DNA of 62,101 nt from Mesobacillus boroniphilus JCM 21738. Lineage in GTDB: Bacteria; Bacillota; Bacilli; Bacillales; Cytobacillaceae. This document shows, piece after piece, positions 7,897 through 16,391 of this stretch. Within the stretch, counting starts at the first letter, position 1; the number at the start of each line of letters is the position of its first letter. Both the position numbers and the translations under genes were made by a program. The notes beneath the pieces were generated by a model. It did not search any database and was not told the origin of the DNA. It saw only the letters and a program-made list of their open reading frames with translations. Location of the stretch: NCBI RefSeq assembly GCF_000517385.1, contig NZ_BAUW01000014.1, forward strand, positions 1 through 62,101. The letters are read 5' to 3'.

Positions 7897-8895
7897 ATGA
7901 GTAAAGTTATTCCAGAAAACTGGTGGGATCAGCTATCTGTTCCTGCAATAGCAGCCCCAATGTTCCTAGTTTCAGGTCCTGATTTGGTAAGTTCCTGCAG
8001 CAAAAATGGAGTTATTGGATCATTTCCAGCTCCAAATGCCCGACCAATTGAAGTATTAGATGAATGGATGGGCAGGTTGAATGACGAATTAGCAGAAGCA
8101 AAAAAACAAGAGCCAGAACGGAAGATAGCACCATGGGCTATGAATATGGTGGTACATAGTACTTACAGCAGGCTTGAGGAAGAGCTTGCCTTAATTAAAA
8201 AGCATAAACCTCAGCTTGTCATCACGTCGCTAGGGAGTCCTAAGAAAGTGGTAGAAATTGTTCATGAATACGGTGGCCTTGTTTTCTCGGATGTGAGTGA
8301 TGTGAAATTCGCCAAGAAAGCTGCAGAGACAGGAGTAGACGGTCTTATTTTAGTCGCTAACGGTGCAGGGGGACATGCTGGAGAACTGAACAGCTTTGCT
8401 TTCGTGGATTCTGTACGGACTTTTTGGGATGGAATCATTGTTCTGGCAGGTTCGATCACAACCGGAAAAGCTGTACTTGCTGCCCAGGCTGCAGGAGCAG
8501 ATCTTGCTTACATGGGGACAAGATTCATTGTGGCTAAGGAAAGTATGGCGAATGATGAGTATAGACAAATGGTAGTAGATGCAACTCAAGAAGACCTTAT
8601 TCTCACAGACGCTTTTTCTGGTGTCAAAGCGAATATGCTAAAGCCAAGCATCATCAGGGCAGGACTAGATCCTGAAACCCTCCAGAAAAAAGATAATGTT
8701 AATTTCGATTCGATGCAAAGAGAGACGAATGCCAAGGCCTGGAAAGACATTTGGTCGGCAGGCCAGGGAGTCGGAGCTATTCATAATATTCAATCCACAT
8801 CGGAGATTATTAAACAGTTAGAAGAAGAGTACAATGAAGCTTTAAGTAGTTTGAACGCGAAAGCAAGCAAACTCAAGACTTTTATTATGGATTAG
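7897..8895 (+). CDS. Nitronate monooxygenase (2-nitropropane dioxygenase family)
   Basis: The 332-residue FMN-dependent TIM-barrel protein begins with WWDQLSVPAIAAPMFLVSGPDLV and carries the phosphate-binding ANGAGGHAG and the GSITTGKAVLAAQAAGADLAYMGTRF segment. The His in the GAGGHAG motif corresponds to the catalytic base of class I enzymes. Members oxidise alkyl nitronates such as propionate 3-nitronate, a toxic metabolite. The ATG at 7897 is chosen because an AAGGGATGA site precedes it; an upstream ATG at 7822 would add an unrelated basic stretch. The stop codon abuts the next repeat copy. Confidence 0.9.
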   Translation: MSKVIPENWWDQLSVPAIAAPMFLVSGPDLVSSCSKNGVIGSFPAPNARPIEVLDEWMGRLNDELAEAKKQEPERKIAPWAMNMVVHSTYSRLEEELALIKKHKPQLVITSLGSPKKVVEIVHEYGGLVFSDVSDVKFAKKAAETGVDGLILVANGAGGHAGELNSFAFVDSVRTFWDGIIVLAGSITTGKAVLAAQAAGADLAYMGTRFIVAKESMANDEYRQMVVDATQEDLILTDAFSGVKANMLKPSIIRAGLDPETLQKKDNVNFDSMQRETNAKAWKDIWSAGQGVGAIHNIQSTSEIIKQLEEEYNEALSSLNAKASKLKTFIMD

Positions 8896-9062
8896 GAAAT
8901 TATAAAATGTTTTCAATTTGGATAACTATAATGGGTTTTCTTAATCCGGCTCCAGCGCCTAGCCCCTCGAGTCGCTTCGGTCCGCCCAATGAAGTCAAAG
9001 AACGACTTCACCGGTCGGCCCTCCAACGCTTGTCGGGGCTGAACAAGGCGCTTGCGCTTTTT
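8895..9062. repeat. Interspersed structured repeat, copy 2 (short form)
   Basis: This copy begins GGAAATTATAAAATG immediately after the nitronate monooxygenase stop and ends AAGGCGCTTGCGCTTTTT. It lacks the nested hairpin of copy 1. The strand can fold with AGCGCC against GGCGCT, AGCCCC against GGGGCT and an internal TGAAGTC/GACTTCA hairpin, and it ends in a T run, so it may double as a terminator for the upstream gene. Confidence 0.85.
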
Positions 9063-9239
9063 GTTCCTGGATAAGAAAGCATTCCTGTTAGGAAAATAAA
9101 TGGATATTTAAATCCTCCTTGATTCGATCGAAAATCAGTTTAATCGATTAATGGCAGGAAGTATGCTAAAATAAAAGGTATATTTTGAAAATGTGAATTC
9201 ATTGTTTGTTTCCGTTGAATTCCGGAGGAGACTGATACA

Positions 9240-9804
9240 ATGCGTAAAAAATCCAGGATTTGATCTCTACTGTTCAAGAAACTGGTGCCCATATTTTTTA
9301 TTCATTTGAAAACGAAGAGAAATATGTAGATAATCTTATAGCCTATCTTACAGAGGCAATCGGACTCGGCAACCACGTGATGATTATAGAAAATGACCGT
9401 ATTATGCCCGAACTCCAAAAGAGAATCAAAGCTGAGTTTAATGAGGAACAGCAGGAAATGATTCACACGATTAACAATTATGAATTTTATTGCTATCGCG
9501 GCAACTTCAATAAGCAGACTATTTTAAGTTATTTAGATAATATGCTTGCACCTTTTTTGGAAAATAACATTCCTATTCAGACATGGGCCCATGTCGAATG
9601 GAGAGACCAGGAGGAAATCGTACAGAACCTTGGGGATTACGAAAAAGAAGTGGACGCAATGCTTCAGACCACAAATTTAATCAACGTTTGTGGTTATGAT
9701 GCCAATAGGTCCCTGAGTCATTGAAAGACGTTTTGTTGGATTCCCATGATTATTACATGACAGATGATAACATTGACCTTATAGATCGAAAAAATAAAAT
9801 TTAA
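9240..9804 (+). CDS. MEDS-domain sensor protein (two one-base frameshifts)
   Basis: MEDS (DcmR sensory) domains are small alpha/beta sensor modules. This one is read in three frames: MRKK from the ATG at 9240 behind a GGAGGAG site, the core from IQDLISTVQETGAHIFYSF to NVCGYDANR, and a C-terminal tail LKDVLLDSHDYYM ending at 9804. One A added to the run at 9245-9250 and one G at 9708-9709 restore a single 188-residue protein. The core shows the typical YVDNLIAYLTEAI and TWAHVEW stretches. No output domain is attached, so it may act on a partner. A strong terminator follows directly. Confidence 0.75.
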
Positions 9805-9805
9805 C

Positions 9806-9843
9806 AATAAGGAACCTGCCGATAAAATGGCAGGTTCCTTATT
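9806..9843 (+). terminator. Rho-independent terminator of the MEDS gene
   Basis: A 12-base perfect stem (AAGGAACCTGCC with GGCAGGTTCCTT) with an 8-base loop is followed by ATTGTTATT. Confidence 0.85.
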
Positions 9844-9898
9844 GTTATTAGTTCCATAAATTATTGTATATGCAACATATTTTAAAGGAGCTGTCACT

Positions 9899-10030
9899 AT
9901 GGTTGCAGGAATTATTATGTTAGCAGGTTTATGCTTATTTGAAATCATTTCAGCAAAAATCACCTTAGGAAATGCAGAAATAAAGGAATTTAATTTCGAG
10001 GAATTTTTTATGGGAAAGATTGATTATTAA
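9899..10030 (+). CDS. Putative 43-residue membrane peptide
   Basis: An ATG eight bases behind AAAGGAG opens a short frame with a hydrophobic N-terminal half (VAGIIMLAGLCLFEII) and an acidic C-terminus. Good ribosome site and amphipathic layout support expression, but no family is recognised. Confidence 0.45.
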   Translation: MVAGIIMLAGLCLFEIISAKITLGNAEIKEFNFEEFFMGKIDY

Positions 10031-10253
10031 CAGAAAAAAAATGAAGCTGATAATTCACACTTTAATAATGAAGCGCATGAAGGAGGTGCTATTCTAATTG
10101 AAGAAATCAGCATCACTGCGAGATGAAAGTGTTACAATAAAAGGAAGGTTGTAATCTGAAAAGTAAGAAGGAATTTGAAACTTTTTGCCAGGTCTTCCGT
10201 AAATATTTACGTTAATAAGAAATATTTACGTTGATAAGAAAGAGGTGAAATGA

Positions 10254-10697
10254 ATGGGCAAAACTAAAAAGGTTATTGCGAGTATTTCTGCGACGGCTTT
10301 GATGATGGGGCTCGCTGGTTGCAATAACAACCCTCAGGCCATTCCGGACCGTGATTGGGAACCAGATGTATCTGGCGATGAAGGACAGGATTGGAATTCA
10401 GATCAGGGCCAGGATATCCCTCCTGTTCCAGAAGGGACAGATTGTTCAGACTGGGAATGGGACAATGAAGATGGTGTCTGGGGATGTGATGATAACAACT
10501 CTCCATATTTTGGACATTACTTTTTCGCTGGTATGTTCTTTGCGAACCGATCATTGCTCTATAAGAGCAATGACTATATGAAGTACAAGAACAGTTCATC
10601 ATTCAAAGGAGCAAGACTGGACAGCAATTATAAAAATACTTCGCCAAAGGGCAGTTCAGGATTCGGCAGCGGGTCAAGAAGCACTACTGGCGGTTAA
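10254..10697 (+). CDS. Lipoprotein, first gene of the YjfC-type operon
   Basis: The 147-residue protein has a lipoprotein signal (basic start, hydrophobic stretch and lipobox LAGC at about residue 23). The mature part is acidic and rich in Trp, Asp and Gly (QDWNSDQGQD, DCSDWEWDNEDG, WGCDD), then becomes Ser/Gly/Lys-rich. It likely sits on the outer face of the membrane. It precedes a DUF350 membrane protein by 15 bases and is the first of five same-strand genes. By position it corresponds to the DUF1190 lipoprotein YjfM of the E. coli yjf cluster, but I do not claim homology. Confidence 0.7.
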   Translation: MGKTKKVIASISATALMMGLAGCNNNPQAIPDRDWEPDVSGDEGQDWNSDQGQDIPPVPEGTDCSDWEWDNEDGVWGCDDNNSPYFGHYFFAGMFFANRSLLYKSNDYMKYKNSSSFKGARLDSNYKNTSPKGSSGFGSGSRSTTGG

Positions 10698-10712
10698 GGG
10701 AGAGAAACAAAG

Positions 10713-11111
10713 ATGAATTTATATTTGAATTTTGCCGCTTATTTAGGACTTGGATTGCTTTTGCTAACGGCAGGTGTCGGCTTATTCGTGCTGGCTACTC
10801 CAAAAATTAAAGAGTTTGAACTGATTGGCAAAAGAAATATCACAGCAGCTCTTTCGCTTGGAGGGAAGATGCTGGGACTTGCCATCGTGTTGGGAGCAGC
10901 GGCAGAATATTCAGTATCCCTACTAGATATGGCGATCTGGGGCTCCATTGGGATTTTCACGCAAATCATTGTATTCTTTGTCGCTGAGGTTATAACGGTC
11001 AGATATAGTCTCCAAAAAGCGATTGAAGAAGACAACCGTTCTGTGGGTGTCATTCTCTTCTCACTTTCCCTTGCTGTCGGCTGGATTGTTGCAAGTAGCC
11101 TTTCTTATTAG
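10713..11111 (+). CDS. DUF350-family membrane protein (YjfL-like)
   Basis: The 132-residue protein has four hydrophobic helices arranged as a tandem of two-helix units, the layout of DUF350/YjfL. Each half contains a small-residue-rich helix (LGLLLLTAGVGLFV and LSLAVGWIVASSL). The ATG follows AGGGAGAG. It lies between the lipoprotein gene (15 bases) and an unknown gene (15 bases), in an operon with an ATP-grasp ligase and a K+ channel. The molecular role is unknown. Confidence 0.8.
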   Translation: MNLYLNFAAYLGLGLLLLTAGVGLFVLATPKIKEFELIGKRNITAALSLGGKMLGLAIVLGAAAEYSVSLLDMAIWGSIGIFTQIIVFFVAEVITVRYSLQKAIEEDNRSVGVILFSLSLAVGWIVASSLSY

Positions 11112-11126
11112 GAGGAGAAAACATCC

Positions 11127-11591
11127 ATGAAAAAACTAACTTACTTTGTTCATGATGGAAAAGATAATTACGAACCTTTATACGAATATACAATCCCGCA
11201 AGTAGGAATTGATGAGTTCTATGCCCGCCAGCTTTGCACTTATTTCATTATTAAAGGAAGCCAGTATGAACTGATATCCAATGAGATGGTTGGGGATGAG
11301 GAAATACTCGTTCTTGAGGACAGGGGTAAGAACAATTATGTCCTTGATGAGAAAAGTTACCGGGGAATGGGGATCCACGTAGAACTCCGGCGATACAAGG
11401 AAAGTGAGAATTATAGGTTGTTAACTACTGTTCCTTGTCGGACACACCTTGATGTAATCCGCTATCTATTAAAGGATATTATTGATGTTCCTGGTATCGG
11501 GCAAATGGCTGTTACCTCCACTGAAGTGGATGAAGATCGGGGAGTTTACGTCTTATATTTGAAAGTCATTGGTGAAAACGGCATGGAATAG
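11127..11591 (+). CDS. Hypothetical protein of the YjfC-type operon
   Basis: The 154-residue soluble protein starts behind an AGGAGGAG site. It begins with YFVHDGKDNYEPLYEY and contains two alternating beta-rich stretches (YELISNEMVGDEEILVLED and GMGIHVELRRYKES), then a helical block (HLDVIRYLLKDIID). I do not recognise the family. Its position between DUF350 and the ATP-grasp ligase, with the next start only 10 bases after its stop, points to a shared function, perhaps as substrate, adaptor or regulator. Confidence 0.65.
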   Translation: MKKLTYFVHDGKDNYEPLYEYTIPQVGIDEFYARQLCTYFIIKGSQYELISNEMVGDEEILVLEDRGKNNYVLDEKSYRGMGIHVELRRYKESENYRLLTTVPCRTHLDVIRYLLKDIIDVPGIGQMAVTSTEVDEDRGVYVLYLKVIGENGME

Positions 11592-11601
11592 GAGGCATTC
11601 C

Positions 11602-12831
11602 ATGAAAAACTACAAAGCAAATAGAGAAGGCTTTTATAGTGGAATAAAAAATTTCTGGCCCGATTTGTATGGAGAAGAATATGCCTTATTTGATGTTGCT
11701 ACCATCGATCAGGGAGAAGCTGAAACCATCAGACTTTGTACAAATAGAGTCGGCAGAATATTTTTTAAAGTTAGTGAGCTTTTGAGAAATATCCAACGGG
11801 ATACCTTGAGTGAACTGGGGTATCCGGTTGAAACGCTCAATTTTATAAGGCTCAAGACATTGAATGTTGAGAGTGTGATCGCAAGACTGGACTTAATTAA
11901 AACAGAAAGTACATACAAGTGCATTGAGATCAATTCTGATACTCCAACCTTCGTTAAGGAATTATTTAGCGTAAATGGATCCGTAGCGTCTCAATTTGGT
12001 TTCAGGAATCCAAATGAAGGGATGGAGGATCAACTGGCCAGAGCTGTCCGGATTGCTGTCGCTGCAGCTGCAAACTGGCTGGAAGAAATTGAACCATATG
12101 TTGTTTTCACTGCCCATGAAGACAATGTAGAAGATCGAAATACCGTTTTATATTTGCAGGATTTATATGGTTTACCTTCGAGGTTCATTCCACTCGATAA
12201 ACTGAGGATCATACCTGGTACTGGCCTATATGATCAAACTGGGCGTAAGATTGACATCCTCTACAGGCAAACATTTCCGATAGAAAGCCTCATAATGGAT
12301 GAAGACGAACTTGGAAATAAAATCGGTATGTGGCTGCTTGAACTTGTTAAAACAAAGAAACTGGCAATAATCAATCCTCCGTCAGCCTTCTTATTGCAGA
12401 ATAAGGCTGTGCAGGCAGTAATATGGGGATTACATGAGGATAATGATCCATTTTTCACAAAGGAAGAGCATGACTGGATTAACGAATATTTCCTTCCAAC
12501 TTATTTGGAAGCGGAGCCGTTTTTAACGAAGCAGGTTCCTTTTGTCAAAAAGCCTATCTTCGGGAGAGAAGGAGACACAGTCGAGATATACAGTTCCACT
12601 GGTAAACTGATAATGGAAGAAAAACATAAAAACTACAACGATGTCCCAGCCATATATCAGCAGTATATCGAACTGCCTACTGTGATTTACAATTCAGAAA
12701 AAGGCAAGCAAAAAGGTCATGTTTTGACTGGGAGTTTTCTTGTTAACGGAAAATCATCGGCGCTCGGTTACCGTGTCGGAGGACAAATTACAAACAACCT
12801 TTCTTGCTTTTTACCAGTGGGGTTGTCTTAA
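11602..12831 (+). CDS. Glutathionylspermidine synthase-like ATP-grasp amide ligase (YjfC type)
   Basis: The 409-residue product matches the C-terminal synthetase domain of glutathionylspermidine synthase: the CIEINSDTP stretch that binds nucleotide and metal, EHDWINEYFLPTY, a KKPIFGREGD glycine-rich loop and YRVGGQIT near the end. These ATP-grasp enzymes form an amide bond between a carboxylate and an amine. The amidase half of the bifunctional E. coli Gsp protein is absent. The start at 11602 follows AGGAGG; the longer frame from 11569 overlaps the previous gene. The substrate is unknown; a polyamine, peptide or lipid amine is possible. Confidence 0.85.
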   Translation: MKNYKANREGFYSGIKNFWPDLYGEEYALFDVATIDQGEAETIRLCTNRVGRIFFKVSELLRNIQRDTLSELGYPVETLNFIRLKTLNVESVIARLDLIKTESTYKCIEINSDTPTFVKELFSVNGSVASQFGFRNPNEGMEDQLARAVRIAVAAAANWLEEIEPYVVFTAHEDNVEDRNTVLYLQDLYGLPSRFIPLDKLRIIPGTGLYDQTGRKIDILYRQTFPIESLIMDEDELGNKIGMWLLELVKTKKLAIINPPSAFLLQNKAVQAVIWGLHEDNDPFFTKEEHDWINEYFLPTYLEAEPFLTKQVPFVKKPIFGREGDTVEIYSSTGKLIMEEKHKNYNDVPAIYQQYIELPTVIYNSEKGKQKGHVLTGSFLVNGKSSALGYRVGGQITNNLSCFLPVGLS

Positions 12832-12849
12832 GAGAAAGGAGGTCAATTC

Positions 12850-13878
12850 ATGTGGATTTTACAGAGGTTGTTTACAAAACTGCTGAAAGTCAGTCTTTTG
12901 AAAATTACCTTGATCGTACTTGGAGTGATCCTATTAAGCAGCTTGGTTATCAAGACACTTGAACCAGAAACTTTTCCAAGATACCTTGATGCAGTTTGGT
13001 GGACAATGACCACGGTCGTGACGGTTGGTTACGGTGATTACTCACCCAGCAGTGATTTAGGCCGAATTTTTACGATGGTGCTGCTATATACAGTCGGGAT
13101 TGGGGCAATGGGTGTTATCATCGGCAAGATTTTTGATAGTTTGACTTTGTATAAAAAAATGAAGGAGGAAGGGAAGTTGGCATTTAAAGGAAAGGACCAC
13201 TATATACTGATCGGCTCCTCCAAAGATAAACTTAGTAATGTTGTTGAGGAAATCCTGAACTCCAATAAAAAGTGCGATATAGTCATTGTCGATCATAACA
13301 ATGAGTCGCCAGTGCAGCATGACCGAGTACATTTTGTCAGTGGAAATCCTGCTGAAGAAGAAATTCTTATGCAGGCAAATATCCTCGAGTCCAAGTCAGT
13401 AGCCGTCTTTACGGATGATCGTATTGAGTTTCCTGAATACGCTGATGGGAAAACTTTGCTTATAGCATCAAGGGTAGAACATATCTCGAAACAATCCAAA
13501 CGAAATATATATACGATTGCCGAGATCATGAAAGAAAAACATATTGCGTTGTTCGAACATGCCAACATAGATGAATTTATTTTATCAAATGAATCAGTAT
13601 CTAAACTCATGGCTCAGGCAGCGATCTTTCCTGGTTCGAGTAAGTTGTTTAAACAACTGCTCAGCAATATGGAAGGAGAAAACCTCTATAAAATCGAAAA
13701 GAAGCCGCATTGGACTACTTACAAGCAAGCGGCCATGGATCTTTTTGATATGGGGGCAACACTCATTTCAGATGGACACGCGCTTGATATCGCCAGGAAA
13801 CATAATGAACAAATTCCGGAGGGCACGGAGATGTTTATCATTTGCGATGAGGCAACCTTTAAAAAGTTACGCAGCTAA
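12850..13878 (+). CDS. Two-helix potassium channel with RCK/TrkA-N domain
   Basis: The 342-residue protein has two membrane helices flanking a pore loop with the K+ selectivity filter TVGYGDY (about residues 58-64). A cytoplasmic RCK-type region begins at about residue 115 (YILIGSSKDKLSNVVEEIL) in place of the usual GxGxxG, so dinucleotide binding may be altered. It resembles the B. subtilis YugO type of channel used in biofilm electrical signalling, but orthology is not shown. An AAAGGAGG site lies eight bases before the ATG, 18 bases after the ATP-grasp gene, so it is the last gene of the operon. Confidence 0.88.
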   Translation: MWILQRLFTKLLKVSLLKITLIVLGVILLSSLVIKTLEPETFPRYLDAVWWTMTTVVTVGYGDYSPSSDLGRIFTMVLLYTVGIGAMGVIIGKIFDSLTLYKKMKEEGKLAFKGKDHYILIGSSKDKLSNVVEEILNSNKKCDIVIVDHNNESPVQHDRVHFVSGNPAEEEILMQANILESKSVAVFTDDRIEFPEYADGKTLLIASRVEHISKQSKRNIYTIAEIMKEKHIALFEHANIDEFILSNESVSKLMAQAAIFPGSSKLFKQLLSNMEGENLYKIEKKPHWTTYKQAAMDLFDMGATLISDGHALDIARKHNEQIPEGTEMFIICDEATFKKLRS

Positions 13879-13904
13879 ACCATAGTCAAAAATTTTCCTG
13901 TCTT

Positions 13905-13935
13905 TTGGTTTAAAATATTTTTAGAAGGATATAAT
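13905..13935 (+). promoter_or_regulatory. Possible sigma-A promoter of the cold-shock gene
   Basis: TATAAT at 13930-13935 is a perfect -10 box. TTGGTT at 13905-13910 could be a -35, though at 19 bases the spacer is long. The transcript would have a 40-50 base leader rich in A and T before the AGGAGG site, as in other cold-shock genes. Confidence 0.45.
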
Positions 13936-13986
13936 AATCACGCAAGGTTAAATTGCAATTTTTTTAATCGCTAGGAGGCAACAATT

Positions 13987-14187
13987 GTGGAACGTGGTAA
14001 GGTAAAATGGTTTAACAGTGAAAAAGGATTTGGATTCATTGAGCGTGAAGGCGGCGAAGATGTATTCGTACACTTCTCAGCAATTCAGGGAGAAGGCTAC
14101 AAATCTTTAGATGAAGGTCAAGAAGTTACATTTGAAGTTGAACAAGGTCAGCGTGGCCCACAAGCGACAAACGTACAGAAAGCCTAA
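13987..14187 (+). CDS. Cold-shock protein (CspA/CspB family)
   Basis: The 66-residue OB-fold protein has both RNA-binding motifs, KGFGFIE (RNP1) and VFVHFSAI (RNP2), and the usual GRGxQA-type ending. It binds single-stranded RNA and prevents secondary structure during cold shock and in stationary phase. The GTG start follows an AGGAGG site nine bases upstream. It has its own promoter and terminator. It is close in length and sequence to B. subtilis CspB and CspD, and I cannot tell which one is the orthologue. Confidence 0.95.
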   Translation: MERGKVKWFNSEKGFGFIEREGGEDVFVHFSAIQGEGYKSLDEGQEVTFEVEQGQRGPQATNVQKA

Positions 14188-14198
14188 CTAAGGATACC

Positions 14199-14233
14199 TA
14201 AAACAGACTCAGATTTTATGGGTCTGTTTTTTT
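14199..14233 (+). terminator. Terminator of the cold-shock gene
   Basis: A stem AAACAGAC with GTCTGTTT and an intervening AT-rich loop is followed by seven T bases. Confidence 0.8.
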
Positions 14234-14270
14234 GATTTGGTTTCTATAAAACAACTTGCGAAAAATGTTG

Positions 14271-14300
14271 CAAAAAAAAAGAACACATCCCTGATGTGCC
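14271..14300 (-). terminator. Terminator of racA
   Basis: Read on the minus strand, a six-base stem CACATC/GATGTG with a three-base loop is followed by a run of nine T bases. It lies just after the racA stop. Confidence 0.7.
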
Positions 14301-14303
14301 AGA

Positions 14304-14828
14304 TTAAAATCCAAAAAAGGAACTGATAATATTTCTTTTTTTGAATTTCCTTAAGGAAGAAATAGGTGTTAAAGATGGTTGATTTTCCTCCTTGGATAAT
14401 TGTTCCTGCTGTGCTGCGGCTTCCTCCATGCTTGTTATCACGTCTTTCAGCCTGTCTACCTCATTTTGTAAATCCTCAATTTCCCTGCGATGCTGAAGGA
14501 TCTGATAAGAAACAACTTCATCTGCCTTTCTGTTAAGCCGGTTTTCAAAATCCTCCATGCGCTTCATCAGCTTATCCAGTACCATATCTGGTTTAACAGA
14601 TGGTATTGTCGCTTTTCTAGGCTTTCTCCCTTTAACTTTTAAGTCCTGCAATAAAACTCCTTTATTGAGCTGTTCTTTTATGTCTTTTAAGATCTCGATA
14701 CTTTCCTCAGAAAATTGATAATGTCCTAATTCCGTACGCTCCATTTGAAGGTTTGCCTGCTTGACCCAGCGTTGAATTGTGCTCGGTGAAACGCCGAGCA
14801 GCTTTGCGACTGCGCTAGTATTCATCAT
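14304..14828 (-). CDS. racA: Chromosome-anchoring protein RacA
   Basis: The 174-residue protein opens with a MerR-type helix-turn-helix (SAVAKLLGVSPSTIQRWVKQA, quoted short as VAKLLGVSPSTIQRWV), followed by a GHYQFSEESIEILKDIK wing, a basic linker, a long coiled coil (about residues 90-150) and a hydrophobic basic tail. RacA links origin-proximal DNA to DivIVA at the cell poles during sporulation. The layout and the roughly 180-residue length match. It supports a spore-forming host. The ATG (with an ATG just before it) follows GGAGGG. It is transcribed alone, between the cold-shock and YdcF genes. Confidence 0.88.
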   Translation of the reverse strand: MMNTSAVAKLLGVSPSTIQRWVKQANLQMERTELGHYQFSEESIEILKDIKEQLNKGVLLQDLKVKGRKPRKATIPSVKPDMVLDKLMKRMEDFENRLNRKADEVVSYQILQHRREIEDLQNEVDRLKDVITSMEEAAAQQEQLSKEENQPSLTPISSLRKFKKRNIISSFFGF

Positions 14829-15065
14829 AATCCCTCCTTGTTTTAATAAAATTTCGCTTTAAAATGTACTTTTCCTTTGTCGTTGACAAAACTAGTCGGC
14901 TTTCGGCAAAGAAAGTGAAGAAACACCACCATTCACTCATTAGGTGAAACTACCAGTCGAGCTATGTTATTTTTTATCAAGTTATCCATTTTTTTAAGAA
15001 AATCATAACCTTTTATGGTAATGGATGGTAATATTAGAGTACCGATATGGAGGGCTGAATAGAAA

Positions 15066-15650
15066 ATGAAAAAGAAACCTGTGTTTAAAAAGCTAGTGGT
15101 AGCTGGACTGCTCATATCTATGTTTTATGGAGGAACCCTACATTACAAAATCATTCAGCACGCTAACATGGATGTCTCGGAGAATGCAGATTATATGATA
15201 ATTCTAGGAGCGCGGGTCAAAGGAAAAGTTCCTTCGTTGGCACTAAAATACCGTATAGACCACGCAGCAAATTATCTAAAGGAAAATCCAGATACTATTG
15301 CGATCGCCTCGGGTGGTAAAGGCCCCGGGGAAGACATATCTGAAGCCGAATGTATCAAAAGGGAACTAATGCAACATGGGATTGAGGAATCAAGGATTCT
15401 CCTCGAAGACAAGTCCACTGACACCTACGAAAATATTGGGTTTTCAAAAAAATTCATTCCTGAAAAGGCTGAAACTGGCTTAGTGGTGACGAATGATTTC
15501 CATATTTTTCGTGCCAAGATGATAGCTGACAATGAAGATCTGAAGATAAATGGATTGGCTGCCAAGACGCCAATACAGGCAGTGTTGAAATCATATACAA
15601 GAGAATACTTGGCACTGACAAAGTATTTCATGATCAATCTTTTCAAGTAG
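15066..15650 (+). CDS. YdcF/SanA-family (DUF218) membrane-anchored protein
   Basis: The 194-residue protein has one N-terminal membrane helix (about 8-24) and a DUF218 domain: YMIILGARVKG, ALKYRIDHAANYL, IASGGKG, ISEAECIKRELMQHGI, DKSTDTYENI and VVTNDFHIFRAKMI. SanA and YdcF-like proteins influence envelope permeability and stress resistance; a few bind nucleotides. The ATG follows GGAGGGC about 10 bases upstream. The next gene begins 32 bases later on the same strand, so a three-gene envelope operon with the two following unknown genes is likely. Confidence 0.88.
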   Translation: MKKKPVFKKLVVAGLLISMFYGGTLHYKIIQHANMDVSENADYMIILGARVKGKVPSLALKYRIDHAANYLKENPDTIAIASGGKGPGEDISEAECIKRELMQHGIEESRILLEDKSTDTYENIGFSKKFIPEKAETGLVVTNDFHIFRAKMIADNEDLKINGLAAKTPIQAVLKSYTREYLALTKYFMINLFK

Positions 15651-15682
15651 AAATAAAGAAGTATAGAAAATGAGGTGAATGT

Positions 15683-16387
15683 ATGAACGCTCCAGAGATT
15701 GTTTTGAATCTAGTGGCATGGGGTTCTATTTTCATTCTGGCAAGACGTATCTATAGTAAGCAGGATCTAAAACCAATAATATGGAAGCTGATAATTGTCA
15801 TTTTAGTTGGCTTATTCTCTTTCTCTATTAACCTGCCATATATGGACCAGCAGATAAAACTAGCCATTCTTCCTCTGGGTGTATGGATTTTATATGGGAT
15901 TTATTCACGGAAAAATGAAGGCATAAGCTGGGACAGGTATCGGAAATATGCCTGGTTAGGTTTCTTTGCCAATTTTATCTTTTTAACGGTTTCGCTAATC
16001 AATCCACTAATCCATTCGGCTATATTTCCTGCCAATGATATATCAACCTATCTTTCTGATATCATTAATGGAAAGATCATTCAAACGCATCCCTCTGCTG
16101 ACAAGAAGATATTAGACAGGGATTCTCTAATCATTCAATTGGACAGTATCAAGGAAGAGCCTGTTTATAGTGAAAAATGGTACTACGAAGCCTTTGAGTC
16201 AGGGGTTGAACCTGCAAAAGCGGAAGAAAGGTTCCCATATCAACTTGCAGGAACTGAAGCAAAATGGGGGAGCGGTATCGATCCAATGATTTTTGTTGAA
16301 CAAGATGGAAAAGGGATCTTGATTTCAACAGGCGAAAAGCAAGTATACTTTCGTGCTGAAAAAACTTTGCTGAAGAAGGGGGAGTAA
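15683..16387 (+). CDS. Hypothetical multi-span membrane protein
   Basis: The 234-residue protein has four predicted N-terminal membrane helices (about 5-20, 32-50, 59-75 and 90-112) and then an extracellular soluble C-terminal half containing AKWGSGIDPMIFVEQDG. The ATG follows a GAGGTG site. I do not recognise a family. It sits four bases before the next gene, which also has a membrane anchor and an outside domain, and the two may form a complex. Confidence 0.6.
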   Translation: MNAPEIVLNLVAWGSIFILARRIYSKQDLKPIIWKLIIVILVGLFSFSINLPYMDQQIKLAILPLGVWILYGIYSRKNEGISWDRYRKYAWLGFFANFIFLTVSLINPLIHSAIFPANDISTYLSDIINGKIIQTHPSADKKILDRDSLIIQLDSIKEEPVYSEKWYYEAFESGVEPAKAEERFPYQLAGTEAKWGSGIDPMIFVEQDGKGILISTGEKQVYFRAEKTLLKKGE

Positions 16388-16391
16388 CTTC

